Origin: Gnomoniopsis sp. IMI 355080
Taxonomy: Eukaryota; Ascomycota; Sordariomycetes; Diaporthales; Gnomoniaceae
Direction: 5' to 3'
Length of the DNA: 64,000 nucleotides
Assembly (NCBI GenBank): GCA_027946555.1
Contig: JAPEVC010000162.1
Location: forward strand, 1 to 64,000
Every line of letters begins with the position of its first letter. Positions within the stretch are counted from its first letter, which is position 1. Position numbers and translations under genes: made by a program. Under the pieces are notes generated by a model that had not been told where the DNA came from, did not search any database, and saw only the letters and a program-made list of their open reading frames with translations. Shown here in pieces: positions 46,381 through 59,742 of this stretch.

Positions 46381-49300
46381 TCACTCCAGTCCTTTAAACC
46401 GCCGGTTGAACTCTTCGACCGCAACTCCTATCATCTTGTAGATGAATGTCCTTCCGCTCTCCTCGCCGATTGGGATGAATGGCCCATTTGTCCCCCCACG
46501 GAGCGTCAGACTCAGTCCTGTACGCTCCTTGGCAATAGTCTGCACGTCCTTGAGCGGGACATCCCATTCCGTCGTGAGTCGCCGGCTTCTAATAAGCAAG
46601 ATCCGCGCATACGTCACCATCACCACCATATCCTCGCGCGGCAGTTCCAGGTGGGCGATGTACCCGTCGTCAAAGTACTTGCCATTGTCTACTTGCTTCA
46701 GCCAGAACTGGCCGAGCGCCTCGCGCTGGTTGTAAGGTCGCACAATACCATCCGCGGGAATGTAGCGCGTGAGGCGCACGCGGTCAAGCTCGGATCCGTC
46801 AAAGACCGTGGTGGTGTTGCGAATGCCTTCGGCTGCATTGGATGCGGCGTCAAGTACGCCGATTAGGGGTTTCGTGCCGAGGCCAAGCACACCCTTACCC
46901 ACGCCCTTGAAGAAGCCCATTGCACCTTCTTGCTCCGCGCCCTCGAGAGGCTTACGGACTACACCACCCACACCAGATGCAACGGATGTGATAAAGCTGT
47001 TTGCACCAGTCGTGAAGCCGTACAGAGCGTGCTTCGGCCTGTTCCGGGCTCGCGTGATGCGTCGTCTGTCTTGAAATTGCTTGTCAAGCGTCGCTGCTGC
47101 AAGACCCTTGGACATAGCACCGGTGAACTTGGAGAACGAGTCCGTGACACCAAATACGGATTTCTTGACGAAAGAGGCCGCTCCGCGAGCCACACCCAGA
47201 CCAAGATCCTCTGGCCGATCGGACATGATTAGTCCTTGGTATGGCTCGTAGAAGACGTCGGCAATGCCAGAGCTGATGTTGTTGAACAGTCCGACGGGAT
47301 TGCCCAAGAAGTCAGCCGATCCGAGGATCTTGTGCACTTGGTAGAGCGCCTCCTGACTGTAGTGATTCGAGATATTCTGGATCAGGATTGGGGTTGATAC
47401 TCGTACATTGTCCAACATGAGCGCGTTCATCCGAAGAGGAGCATCGTTGACGTTACCCATGGCCATTGTCATGATATTGAAGAAGAACATCAGCGGGTTC
47501 CGCGAGGACGTTTTGTCCTCTGCATTGATGCGCTCCGTGCGCACGAAGGATAAGTCAATCTGCATTGGTTGGATATTCAACAGCTCGAAGTAGATGTCCT
47601 GGCCAGATTGGTTCGCACTCGGCTCGGGTATGTCGAGGCTGTCATCACAGAGCCTGCCTTCGTCATCGGAGGTGGACCATGTTGCACCAGGAACCTTGGA
47701 GAAGTCCAACATGGCAAAGATGAAGTCCTCATCGAGATCAACAGTCATCTGTTGGATCAGTATCGTCGCATACTTGATATACAAAACACCATATGAATCA
47801 TCCTTGACTCTTGTGACCATCGCATGCAGCGACGGGTGTGCCTCAGTCTCCTGTGCTCGCTTCGGGACCACGCTGGGGTAAAGAATCATTGGGAAAATTC
47901 CGCCGTATAGCTGGTTGTCGATCTGAATCCACTTGATCGCAAGGCTGACACTCTGATACAGGGATGATTCACTGTACCGAAGCGTGAGGTCTCTGAAGGT
48001 AACATACGCAAGCTCTCGTAGTTGTGAATTGATCAGTGAGATGCCAATGCCAGCAAGCTTGAGCTGTGCGCGGAATGTGGTGCCAGTGTCCTGATCCTTC
48101 GCCACAAAGCCCGCTCCAGTGCTAAGATTGCTGCTGGAGCCACTTGCAAAGCCAGTCTTCTGGCGGTATAAACTCTTTGATTGTTTAAAGTTGGACAGAA
48201 TCAGGGTCTGGGTTGGACCATCGGCTGCAACGTTGATGTCGATGATCTTTTGACCGCCTGATGGAGTGGAAAGCCTCATGGGCACCAAGTTACCGATCTC
48301 CGCCAACTTCACATGCCGCTCTTTGCCGTATGCGCAGATAACGATTTCGCGTTTCTTTGCGGCGGGAAAGTCCCAAGCGTAAGGCATAATGCTTCGCGGT
48401 GGCAGGCGGTATCGAATCGGCCGCCAACCTGAGCGATCCACGGTGTCATCCTCGTCAATGTTTGGATTGGCCTGGTAGAAGGTGAATTCGCAGTCGCTCT
48501 CGTTGCGCATCGAGAAAGGCCATTGCTTGGTCTCCATGCTCAATTTTAAGAAAATGGACGCATTTTCCATCAGGATTTCTACACGGATCAGTCGCTGGCG
48601 TTGACCCGCCTTGGCAATCTTGATGTGAGTGGTGCCCAAGTCCGAGATGTTAAATGGTGACGTCCACTGATTATCGACCCCTGGATAGCACAGACACAGC
48701 TGCTTGACAGCACTACGCTGCAGGAAGTGAAGCGGCTGCAGCTGACCCGTCTTCAGAGTCATGAGGTTGGACGAGCTCGGCTCACGGATGTTGACCTCCT
48801 CCCCAATCTTATTCTGGACGATGAATCGAGGAGCAAGCGTCACAACCTTTGTCATCATGTACTTGCCCTCGCCCGGTTCCACGGTAATACCGATGTGAAT
48901 TTCGGAGTTGCGGTTTGACGACTGCAGACTGACGTCCGCGGCGCTTCCAATGGCGTCAAAACTTTGTGGCTTGCTCCACTCTGAATCGCCAACCTTGAGC
49001 ATCGCACGATTGCGGTGATCGTCGTTGCCATACGAGAACATGAGAGGGGCGACTTTGCGATTAGTCTCCCCTGTGTCAATCAGCAGCTGCCCCGCCGCAG
49101 CCTTGGCTTGTGACATGAAACCCTTGTGGCGAATCTGTAGATCAAGACCCGTCTTGTTCAATATGACATACGGGCTGTAAACTGTGACTTTGAAGGCACC
49201 TCCGCTGTCGGGAATGCGGTGGTAGTGCAGCTTGAGATTAAGTTGCAGGCCTTGATCATCTTGGCATTTGAGAGTCCTTTCCTTCTTGAAGTCTTCAGAG

Positions 49301-52300
49301 CTACCAACATTGATAATAGCAAACTCGCTGGGCTTGAAGACGGTATCTTGCATATCAACGCTGAGCAAGAGGAGATGCGAAAGCTCCGTCACATGGACCG
49401 GGCTGACACCACCCTTTCGGAGGAAGTTCGAGAAGTCCTTCTTCGTGTTCTTGTCATAAATTCGGTACTTGAAGTCGTATGGCAGGAGATTCTCGAGCGT
49501 CACCGGTGCGGATAGCTTGATCTTCATATTCGGGTAAGTCCTGCATAAAGTCAGCATGGTCGTTCAGTGTACGGGTAGATGGCACATCATGGCTTACTTT
49601 GTTAGCGGGTTTCCTCGATCAAAGTTGGCGTTCATTTGAAAGTAGAACGGCTCGCCTTGCTCTCCCTTACAGACCAAGGTGCGGGTTGGTCTCTTCAGTA
49701 GATCTCTCCACCACAAGGTCTCGCTGGACCAACCATACCCAAAGCCACTATCAGGCCGAATGAGCAAGTTCTTTTCAAAAACCGCACCGACGGGAGCTGG
49801 GCGCGCCTCTCCTGGAGCAATCTTCTCGATCTTCTGCAGCGTCTCTGTAGGCGCATCATATATGCCAAGCTCCACAGGAATTTGAGTGTGGTTCTCGACT
49901 AGCAAGGGACTACGCAACGTGACATACTTGACATTGTCACTGTCCAATTTCACATCCACCATGAGTCGATGCGAGATATTGTCTTTCTTGGGCTTCAGTG
50001 AGTAAATGAACTCGCCTTCTCGACTCAGTCGAATGTTCTTCAGCACATCAAAACCACTTCCTTCAAGCTGTACTGCAACGGCAGTGCTCGACATGCTGTC
50101 GGTCATCATGTTCTCGCGCATCTTTTCCCAGTGCTCGAAGCTCCACGGCGCTTCTTGGCCATCTTCAAGGTGAACACTGATGTCTTCTTCACTGGTGGGA
50201 CTTTTGCTGCGAACATTGACATCGAACCCTGTGTAGTTGCGAATCCGGTACGGAGACTCGATGCCTCTGGGCTTACCCAGGATGTCCTGGTCCTGTGTCA
50301 GGAAAGCAAAGGACTTGGACGCCAGCGCAATGGTGTTGGTCGTGATTGTGATGTCGAATGTCTTGCGCGAGACAACGTCGACGGACAACAGACCGGTATC
50401 CTGTTCGCGCGCAACACCAATACCAACAGACCAGGGCTCCAGTAGGGGTTCCCAGGCCGATTTTGAGAAGTTGTATATGTTAACATACATCTCTAGCGGT
50501 ACTTCGGCCTTGAGGTTCGATGACCAGTCTTCCGCTGTTGCAGTAAAGTCTTTGATGCTGAGATCCAGAATCGGCAACTCGTGCAAGTCACCAATGACAA
50601 CTACGCGAATACCATCGATGGTAGCAGTCAACTCTTCTCTCTTTTTCGGCTTCTGAGCCAAATCATGAGGCTGCCCTGAAGAGCCGCCGCGACGAGAGGC
50701 AGTTTTGCCGCCCACTGTCGCCGTGCCCTTGCCAGATTTAGCCTGACCTGCCATGGTGGAAGCGCCCTTGCCACTAGCGGTCCGCTTCTTCAAGCCTCCT
50801 GCAGCAAGTTCTTTAGCCTTCTGGTCGGCAGCTCCTGGCTTCTTAGTTTCAGCCTTATCATCATTACCAGACAGCTCCGATGCCTTGCTGATAATCTGGA
50901 GCGCCAGCAGAATATCTCGCAACGATACACGGAGAATGAGCGGCTCAATTTCAATATGCAGATTTGTAAGCGACGGGTCGGAGCTGTCCATGGTCATCAG
51001 GATAGAGAAGTCGTCAATCATTCGCAGCCTTGAGTCCTCAAATCGATCCATGCGGCACAAAAACATGCCAACCTCGGACACCTGGAATGTGAGTGCATGC
51101 TGCTGCGATAGGAGCACTTGCTTAGTACCCAAGACTATCGCCTCGCTGCTTGCGCTGAGAGGATTGGCGATCAGGATGACCTGAGCGTCGACGATGTTAA
51201 CCCGGAAAGCGATGCTCATCTTCGACTCTTCTTCCTTGCGGTCCTGAGACGTCGATTTGCGACTGAGAGATGAACTTGGCGAGCGCTGTTCGGATTGTCG
51301 CCGCGCGATGCTAACTTGCATGCTGTCTGCATCGCTCTCCTCAGGCGAATCAAGATCTTCTATCTCGATCGGAACGGGCTCATCAACCTGAAGACCAGTC
51401 ATGATGAAGTTTTGCAGCGCAAAGAGGTAGTCTAGGGCAAAGATAATTCTCGGCGAGTCGATAGCGACCATGGCAATCAAGTTGCGCTCCTTGCCGCCAG
51501 ATATAGTAACACTGGCCATAAATTGCTGTACGTCCTTGTTTCCGCTGGTCATGATGCGACGGAACTTGTTGGCATCGCGTGGTCGAGAATCGTATATGGT
51601 GAAGCTTTGAATGACGAATTCTGCCTCCAAGCTCCCGTTGGCCTGCATCCGGGTTTTAAGCCTACTATCATCCAGACTGAACCTGCCCAAGCTGGCTTCT
51701 TTGATGTTGCCCACAGGTTGGCCGTCGGGCGCATGGATCAATTCCAGGGCAACCGTTGGCATGCGGAACACGAGGTCAAGCTTCGTCCACGTATCCTGGT
51801 TGCTGCCCAGCTCTGGGGCCATGATAATTGTGTCATCGTCATTTCGCTGTTCGGCTCTTGGCAATGTTTGAGCACGGCGGAGGGTGCTGTCATCAACAGC
51901 TTGCTCTGCCTCTTCGGTCTGTGCTTCTGCGTCCCCAGAAAAAGCAGCCGGCACTGACCGAGAAATGGCAAGCAACGCCTTCATTTGGTACTGAGTGATT
52001 TTAACGTTGACCTCCGTCATGTTACCTTCAACCTCCAGTTCAGGTCGCTTGGCTCCCTTCTTGTGCTCTGCGTAGATAATCTTGAATCCGAGATCTACAT
52101 GATCAATCAACTCCAGTTCTTCCGACCGGTCATCGGTATAATGGAACAAGGTTGTGAGACGAATGTTGCGGATTCCAGCAGTCATCCTCATGGCGATCTC
52201 GCACTCCTCAGAGTCGTCCAACGGAGCGAAATTGTTCTGCGCATAGATCTCTCCGAGGTAAGCTGTGACTAGGTCTCGCTTAGGTTGGCCAGGAGTCACG

Positions 52301-55300
52301 TCACTAGGGAAGACCACAATGGGCGTCTTGATGACAACATCAAGCTTGGTGCGACTAGTACTCTGCTGCAATTGCTGCGCCTGGTTAGCCGCAGCCTGAC
52401 GAGCGGCGTTGTATATGGCCTGCATCTTGCCAAATTTGACCAAAAAGTCAATGATCTTGCGGAAAGGTTCCTCTAGGAAATTGACCTTGATGGACCCAGC
52501 CCGCAGATAGATCGAAGAGTCATAACCAGGATAGGTCTTTTCGTTCTTGGCATCGAAAGTCTCGTATCTGAAATCGGCGAGATCATCGCCCTGAATGGTA
52601 ATTAGTCTGCGAATGGAGGAGTCCTCGGACACGCCCAGGTTCACATCATCCACAAGACTGAGGTCTCCAAGCTTTGTATTCACCCGCATGGTGCTGCCGA
52701 GAATGAAGACGCCGACATCCGCTTGGTTGAATGCAAGGGTGGCCAGTCGTATGCCATCATTATTGAGGACGAGCTGGATTCTTTTCAGATCGACCTTGAC
52801 TCTGATGGCACCCGCGGAAGTTTGCGGAGTATCGACTGGCGGCTCAACTTCGATGTCAATCTCCGAACCATCATCAGTGATCGCCTTTTGTGGAGGCCGA
52901 GCGTTACCCCCAGGGTTGGTGAACGTGACCAAGATGAAGTCCAAAAGCGTCAGCAAGGTTTTGCGGGTAACAATGAGGTTGATGGTGGAAATCGCTACAT
53001 TAACATTGGTCTCGATGCCTTCGTATACCGACATGAACTCAGGCGACTCCTTCTTGACGCGGACGACGTTGACCTTGACGAGAGCCCGGTGTGCCTTCTT
53101 GTCTTCTACATCGCCCGAAGAGATGATAGACTTGAACTCGGCGGCAGGATTGCTAACATAGTCGTCGACGGTGACTGAGCCTAACGAAACATCGGCAACC
53201 ATGTCGAATGGTCTCATGAAATAGTTCACCTCGAAAGTCTGGGCAACAAGCTCGACCAATAAGGCGTCCGGCTTCACGCCGTCCGGATCGCTCTTGTACA
53301 AGGAGCCACGCAACTCGTCCACGGTGAACTTGAGCTCAAAATTCTTTTGTTTCAGCTTCAGCATAGCATTCCCTTGGCCGTCATTCGCGTCTTCAAAGCT
53401 CTCTTCGTCCTCGTCAATGTCATCCAGTACGATAGCCTGGTCTTTCGTAGCGGTGAAGGGAAGCAACTGGGACGAGCGCCTCCGGTGGTCTGAAGATCGT
53501 CTGCGCTGGCGCTTGGGACTCGATTGAGACCGATTTGATCTATCCGAGCGGGAAGACACATTGCTCTCGAGACGTGGGCGCGAAGACTGTGTCTTGGGCT
53601 CCGGGCTATCTCCGCCGAATTTGGGTATCGCAACATCAATAAGCTTCATCAAAGTCTTGTACTTGGTATCAGACGCGGTGACATGCAACAAGGGGAGGTG
53701 ACCAGACACTCTGAGCTTGGATAAGTTCGGAGCCTTCGGCAAAATCGACAGCTGCACCAGAAAGTCGATATTGATTTCTTCGACGATGTGCATATTCAAG
53801 TCTCCGTTCTTTTGGACTAGCTGGGATTTCGCTTCCTCGATGGAAGGACCGATGAGCAGTTGAGTCGAAGTAAGTTTCACAATAAACTTGTCGTACATGA
53901 GATTCTCGAGGCGTTTGAAGTCATCATCGGTATACCTTTGGTTCTGTTTCGACTGGATATCCTTCATGGTCTCCTTATCCACGAGTTCGGAGTTGACACT
54001 GATATGACCAGCATCCAGAATCATGCATGTCGATTTGCGAGTCGTGATGCTCTCAGGAATAATGATGAGGGGTGCTTGCAAGTCCAATACCGCGTTGATG
54101 GTCTTGTGCTCTTCTAGCGCGAACTCCAGACCCGCCCTTGTCTGCTGTCGCAAATCCTCGACAGTAGCACCTGCTGTCTCCATGAGAGCAGTAATGGATT
54201 CCATGTGGCGTTCAGGTGGCCGGAAGAAGTCGACGACCCCAACAACGACGTTCGGGTTCCATATGATCTCTAGCGGCTTCAACTTGGTCTTGACGGCAAA
54301 ATCGCCCTGCCCATCCAAAGGATTCTGCTCTAGCTGTAATTGGAAAAACGCTTCATCATCGGAATTCTCAAGCTCCATGATGGACAGACGCTTGTTCTGC
54401 ACGCTTGAAGGTGCATCTTTGACCCGCACGATCTCGGGAAATTGACTATTGGCTGTAGTACCGTCGTTCACCCGCAGACCGCCCAGGCTGACATCGGTGA
54501 GGAATGAGTCTGGCCTTATCAGAGCCTTGGCCTTAAACACATCGAAGTGCAAGCTCAATACGTCCTGCATATTCCCATGCGGATTCTGCTTGAGAGTGAA
54601 ACTTCCAGTGCTAAGAGAAGTTTCCACTTGGAACTTGATGCTGTCCCTAGGAGTTTCAATGGAATCGGCCAAAGCGGCTTTCTCGTCGAAATCAATGGCC
54701 TCGTACAACTCTTGGCGCTGCTCCTCCGTGATCTGGGTATTCTCGTCCGAGTTGGTAGTCTGCTCTGGCGGTTTTGAGCCCCAAATCCAGGACACCCAAC
54801 CCTGCTGCTGTTGCTCTTCTTTGGGCGGCTGGTTTTTCAAAGCAGCCGCATTCTCTTTTCTGAGCTGGTTTCGAGCCAAAGATCGCCAGAACCTGAGATC
54901 CTCATAGTCGAGTTTCCACTCGAGTTTGTTAAGATCGTCGCTCTCCTCAGTCGACAACTGTTGATTTTGTTTCTTTTTCTTGAACAGCTCGATGTATCGG
55001 AGACGATCATCACGGCGTTCCCTGAAGTAGTCCCACGACCATCGGCGGTTCCGCTCGTGTATTTTGCTTAGTACTGCATCTCCAGCGAATTTGAGCCATG
55101 CTCGTGGATCCTCCTTGGGCGTGACGCCTTTTGGCTGGTACTTTTTGTACTCCTGGTGACGGATGAAGTAGTGGAAGAGGTCTACCAGCATCAAAGCATC
55201 CCGGTACTGATGGTCGTCCAGTACAACTCCGATCTCATCGAAGAGCAGATTTGCCTTCCACTTTGGTGCACGAACGTCTCCGGATTTGTCCATTTCAATC

Positions 55301-56118
55301 TTGGCCTGCCCACTCACGGGCTTCAAGATGAACTGGTGGTCGACACCCACGTTACCGTCGGTCTTACCGATCATGGCCTTGAACGTTTTGATCATCTCGT
55401 CATGCTCCAGTGGCGGTTCTTCTGAAGAATCTGTTTCCCTACCTGTGCCATAGAGTTTTGTGTCCGTGTTCCAATACACTGACAGTGCCCCCAGCGTGGC
55501 CAGTTTGTGTGTGGTTTTGGTCGAATCCTGGATGAAGGTCGGCTTCCATTCGCCATCCGTGCTGATGGCGCTGAATTCCTCGAGAGTGACACCCAGAGCG
55601 AAAGGATGGCCGGGGGCCGATATCGAGTCCTCGTACCGGACATGGATGTTCTTGACCGTGACCTGCAGATTGTCGACGATTTTGGTGACCAGGCTCTGGG
55701 TAAAGCTCTGGCTCCTCTTCTGCTCCTCCTGCGACATTCCTTCTTGCGAGCGTTCCTTCAGCAGCTCGGCTGAGTCAAGCTTCTCTATCTTGATCCTTTG
55801 CTTCCTGCGATCTTCCTCTTCCTCGTTGTAGGCAGCCTCCTCTCTCGGACTGGCCAACAGGAAAACATTCTCGATAAAGACCTTGACCGGAGCACCACGG
55901 AGATTTGACCATGGAATTGTCAGCGTGAGCTCGCCGAGGTGGCCTTCGATGACGTTGATGGGAAGCTTGAGCTGATCGAGAGCTTCCTTACGCAGTTCGA
56001 GGTCGCGCAGCTTAACATCTCCGGACCAGATACCGACTTTGAGCTGTGCCGGATCAAAGTTCTTGACGTACATGCCCAGAAAGCGGTTAAGCAGGCCCGA
56101 GACGAGTCCCTCAAGCAT
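46381..56118 (-). CDS. VPS13: VPS13 bridge-like lipid-transfer protein
   Basis: Two exons, 56118-49598 and 49540-46381, joined across a 57-nt intron, encode 3226 residues, the usual length for fungal Vps13. The chorein N-terminus (MLEGLVSGLLNRFLGMYVKN, FDPAQLKVGIWSGDVKLRDL) occupies about 1-120. A very long beta-rich groove region follows, with charged loops (for example a Ser/Arg-rich loop near residue 860). The VPS13 adaptor-binding repeats cover roughly 2000-2650, then an amphipathic ATG2-C-like segment (KGVGKGVLGLGTKPLIGVLD) and a C-terminal PH-like domain ending NRRFKGLE. Vps13 moves phospholipids in bulk between membranes at contact sites (ER, mitochondria, vacuole, endosome, prospore membrane). 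The 5' exon alone is over 6.5 kb without a stop, so the gene appears intact. Confidence 0.97.
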
Positions 56119-57049
56119 GATGGGCTGTTTGGTGGCCGGTTACCCTGGCCTGGGAAAGAGGTGGTCGAGAATTAGGGTGTAGAGGGCATGGGATTCGAGG
56201 TGCACGGATCGAGTGGCTCGATTCGACGATATAGGATTGCGATTCGGGCTGAGATTTCGTTGCGAGGAATAAAGGGGAAAATCAGGCTAGAAGCGTCGTT
56301 ACAGGAAAGGGAGACTGTTATTCGTTAGTCATTGGTGGCCTTGAATAGTCTTGGGCAACTTCCAACCAAGGAAAGATCGAGCTGTTACGCACCGCGCCCA
56401 AGGGAGTGAGTGCAACGCAGAAAGAGCTCCAGCAATTGCCAAAACCCTTGCTGAGTTCTTAGGATAAAAATATCAGGTCACTCCAAAAGTTACAGCCCTA
56501 GAAAACTGCGATCAAGGTGAATGAAAGAGGTAGATGACACGAAAAAAGAAGTTGGACGACGTCACGCGTCAGCAGCTCCATTCTCTGCTTGTTGGAGGGG
56601 AAGCTGTGGCGCAGATGACGATGGTCAACACTATCGGTGTGCTATCGGTGTGGCACCAACAGGGAAGCTGGGAAGACAAGGTGCCCTTGGGCAATGAATG
56701 GTTAATGCCCATATCTGATCCACTCTGCCACTATGGCGGCATCCATACAGGGGTCCCATGACTTGCTAACTAGAGCCTCGCAATCCAATCGATGGGATTC
56801 CACTCTTTCTAGACCTTGCGAGAACCCTATTGACTGTTGAGAAAGTGCTACGACAGACCAGCCAGCCGTACATAACGGCACTCGAGGTCCATTCACTCAA
56901 GTTGCATTCTTTCAAACAAATCAGATCTCAATTCTTTAAACACACGTCACAGTATTTTCTGTATAGACCGAGCGACAGTATGTGTATGGCAAACCAGTCA
57001 AGGCACAGATAGTAAGCAACACAGATGAAGGGGATAATCTCGATTGCTC
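56119..57049. other. Intergenic, VPS13 promoter side
   Basis: This 0.9-kb stretch lies upstream of VPS13 and downstream of the Egh16-like gene. No gene was recognised. It probably holds the VPS13 promoter. Confidence 0.5.
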
Positions 57050-57865
57050 TTACCACGAGATCTGCATGGTATGTGTGAGTAAAGCAGGCTGGCAGCGTAC
57101 GGCCGCGGGAGTCAAGACATACCTCACGGGGAATCGTCTTCCCATTCTTAGCAGCATTGCCTTTGCCCGAGGTGTTTCCATTCCCACCAGTTGCGGCAGC
57201 TCCAGTTGCGGGAACTGCAGCCGTTGAGGCATTCCCACCTGCAGCTGCGCCGCCTTGCTGAACGACCACACAGTTGCCAAAGCCTCCAGCGGTGGTGAAA
57301 GACGCGAGACACTTGTTCTTGGAAGCCCCACCAGCGCAAGCGGCATCGGCTGGAAGGGCGGCGGTGATTTGCTCGGTACCAGTTCCTTTTGGGGCCTGCA
57401 CCACGATGAAATGTTTTAGTGACCAACACCCATTCTCTCGTGTATGGCAACTGGAAGTAGCCAAGGCTTACCTGCTGGCCGTTCTTTGACACAGTACCGT
57501 CGACTAGATTTTCCCCCGTCCCGGCAGTGTCGACCTTCATTGTGACTTGACGAGAGCCATCTTGACCACTGTGATAGTATAACGGTGTCAGTAAACACAC
57601 CAAGCAGGAGGATCAAAGGGATTCCTCACCCGTTGAAATTGGTGATAGAGACTTGAAAGTTCCCGGACGCGTCCGCAACAACAGCCTGCGATGTGTCAAT
57701 AGCCGAGAGGGCTTGGTTGCCGCATGGCTTGTTGGTGCTTGGGCGTTGCACGTTATTTCGAGCTGGAGTACCCTGCACGCCCAAGGCTGGAGCAATGGCT
57801 GCATGGGCTATGACCTGCACAGCACCATATGCCACAAGGGCTGACACATAAAGATTGAGAAACAT
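57050..57865 (-). CDS. Secreted Egh16/Mas1-like cysteine-containing protein
   Basis: Four exons, 57865-57630, 57568-57472, 57395-57123 and 57061-57050, give 205 residues. The last exon encodes only ISW and the stop. The N-terminus (MFLNLYVSALVAYGAVQVIAHA) is a signal peptide. The mature part shows the Egh16 family pattern: NKPCGNQALSAI, then DASGNFQVSITNFNGGQDGS, NLVDGTVSKNGQ, and the cysteine-bearing CAGGASKNKCLASFTTAGGF followed by GNCVVVQQG. The tail is Gly/Asn/Ala/Ser-rich without a GPI-anchor signal. Family members (Egh16 of powdery mildew; Gas1/Gas2 and Mas proteins of Magnaporthe) are expressed in infection structures and are found widely in plant- and insect-associated fungi. Biochemical function is unknown. 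This copy is complete. Confidence 0.88.
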
Positions 57866-58722
57866 AGCGATTGTAGATTCTAATGGATGAGTCTGCGAGA
57901 CAAATGAGTTCTCCGGGTCGAATGGGTGGGAGAACCAAATCGCTAATTTGACAAAGAAATGAAGACCTGGAGGGCTAATCGAACTTATAGGCAACGTACT
58001 TAGGTGGGTGAGAGAACGAAAGAGCGAAAGTCGTATTGAATGGTGTCGGAGCTGTTGGAAATGCAGCGCTCGATGGCATCAGCTTTTTTCTTCGAGTTTT
58101 CTTCATTCAATTTGTACACCGGAAGCAAAAATACTGACATATGCACTCAAAATGCTCTGTTCCAGGTCGGTTTGGACTGTAGCCCAAGGTTTACCTGAGT
58201 TTCGAACCTTGCTTGAAGAGTAAATATTGCCGCACACATTTACACAGACCTAGCGCTTTGGAGTCTTTGCCGCCTTTGCAATATCCACTAGCCTTCTCCT
58301 TTCTTTGTCTCAGTATTGACTTCAGCAATTCTTCCAAACGTAGCTTATTCCCAGCCAGTTAGAAAACGCGCGCAGTGACTGTCTCTGATGTCTTGGCAGT
58401 CTGTCATCTGATGATACGACGCGCAAATCCAGTTTGGTCTCTACTGAAGTCCACTATGGCACATTGGCACGAACGGTGGGTCAATTTGCCTGGACCTGGC
58501 ACACGTTGGGATCAGCTTTCAATGCATTGAAAGTTCTTCAGTGTTTTGTGTTGCATTGTACATGGACGGCATAGTTTTCGACAAAATTGTGAAGTTGACC
58601 AGGCGGGCAAGCATGGAAGAGGATGACGATTACTCATAAAAGGTGCATAATAAGGGAACTCAGCGACTTTTCACGAAGTATAACACGACGCAGGTTAAGA
58701 AAATTCGTTAGCTATCGTCACC
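57866..58722. other. Intergenic, no gene recognised
   Basis: This stretch is the promoter side of the Egh16-like gene and the 3' flank of the WW-domain gene. No open frame or RNA gene is supported here. Confidence 0.5.
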
Positions 58723-59742
58723 TCAAAATCCACCGCCGCCGCCACCAAAATCACCTCCTCCCATACCACCCATACCACCGTCAAAACCACCTCCTCCCCC
58801 CATACCACCCATGCCACCATCGAAACCTCCCATGCCCATTCCACCTCCGCTCATCATGTCCCCTATTAGCACACCTCCAAGCAGTCCTCCACCAAGGCCC
58901 AGACCGAGTGGCATTCCATATCCACCTCCGTAGCCATACCCTCGGGGACGTCCGTATGGCCCAACCGGTCTCTCGTATCTTGCGCTTGGAGCGCAGTACA
59001 TTCCCGATGAATATGGGTTGAACATGCTGCGTCCACCAATTCCTCTTGCTCCACCGTATCCAGCGCTGTTGTACTGCGGAGGTGGCTGAACATATACCTC
59101 TTCACCGTCCCTATCCTTTCCAATGAGTTGCGGCTGGCCAGTCTCCATCGCCTTGATCATAGCCTTCCGAATCGCTAGGTGGCGCTGGTATGCTTCCTTC
59201 TCTGCCTGGGCACGCTTCTGCCGCTCCTTCTCACGCTGTTCATGTGTCGTTCCGGTAATCTTGTTCTTGATCTTGCGCCCAAGACTAATTTTTTCCGGTC
59301 GAGGAGGCAAGGAGTCATTCTGGTCACGGTCATCATCCTCATCCGTGTGCTCTGCTATGATGTCCGCTTGGCTAGGATGCCGATGAAACATTGTGGGCTC
59401 ATTCTCTATGCGCTCTCGCTCTGTCCGCGATAGGGATGAAAGGTACTGCTCGTCATCGTAGGGATGAGTCCATATGCTCCGAGGCGGCTCCTTGGTGGTG
59501 TCCACGAAGAACTGGTGACCGCTATCACGATCGAATGAGCGTACCCAGCCCGGCGGGAGGGGCCTCGTCTCGTCTTCCATTGATCGACGGCGGTCTGATG
59601 GAATTCCATTTCGGTCTGGGAGGCTCACTTGGGGCTGGCTCGAAGCTTGGTTGCCAGTATTGGTAGCTCCTGGTCGTGATGAGGCACTGACAGCCTCGGC
59701 ATAAGGTGGTGGTGGCCCATCTGGAACTTCGTCACCTGCCAT
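58723..59742 (-). CDS. WW-domain protein with glycine-rich tail
   Basis: A single exon of 339 residues starting at the ATG at 59742. The N-terminus has a PPPPY motif (10-14). One WW domain covers about 60-95, from PLPPGWVRSFDRDSGHQFFV to SIWTHPYDDE, with both signature tryptophans (W66, W91). The middle is charged and helical (REKERQKRAQAEKEAYQRHL). The C-terminal 100 residues are Gly/Tyr/Met-rich, ending in two copies of FDGGMGGMGGG and a poly-Gly end. WW domains bind proline-rich PPxY peptides, and the protein's own PPPPY could bind its WW domain or another. Similar WW proteins are widespread in filamentous fungi, but I know of no settled function. The Gly-rich tail suggests RNA association or condensate formation (inference). 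Confidence 0.9.
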   Translation of the reverse strand: MAGDEVPDGPPPPYAEAVSASSRPGATNTGNQASSQPQVSLPDRNGIPSDRRRSMEDETRPLPPGWVRSFDRDSGHQFFVDTTKEPPRSIWTHPYDDEQYLSSLSRTERERIENEPTMFHRHPSQADIIAEHTDEDDDRDQNDSLPPRPEKISLGRKIKNKITGTTHEQREKERQKRAQAEKEAYQRHLAIRKAMIKAMETGQPQLIGKDRDGEEVYVQPPPQYNSAGYGGARGIGGRSMFNPYSSGMYCAPSARYERPVGPYGRPRGYGYGGGYGMPLGLGLGGGLLGGVLIGDMMSGGGMGMGGFDGGMGGMGGGGGFDGGMGGMGGGDFGGGGGGF

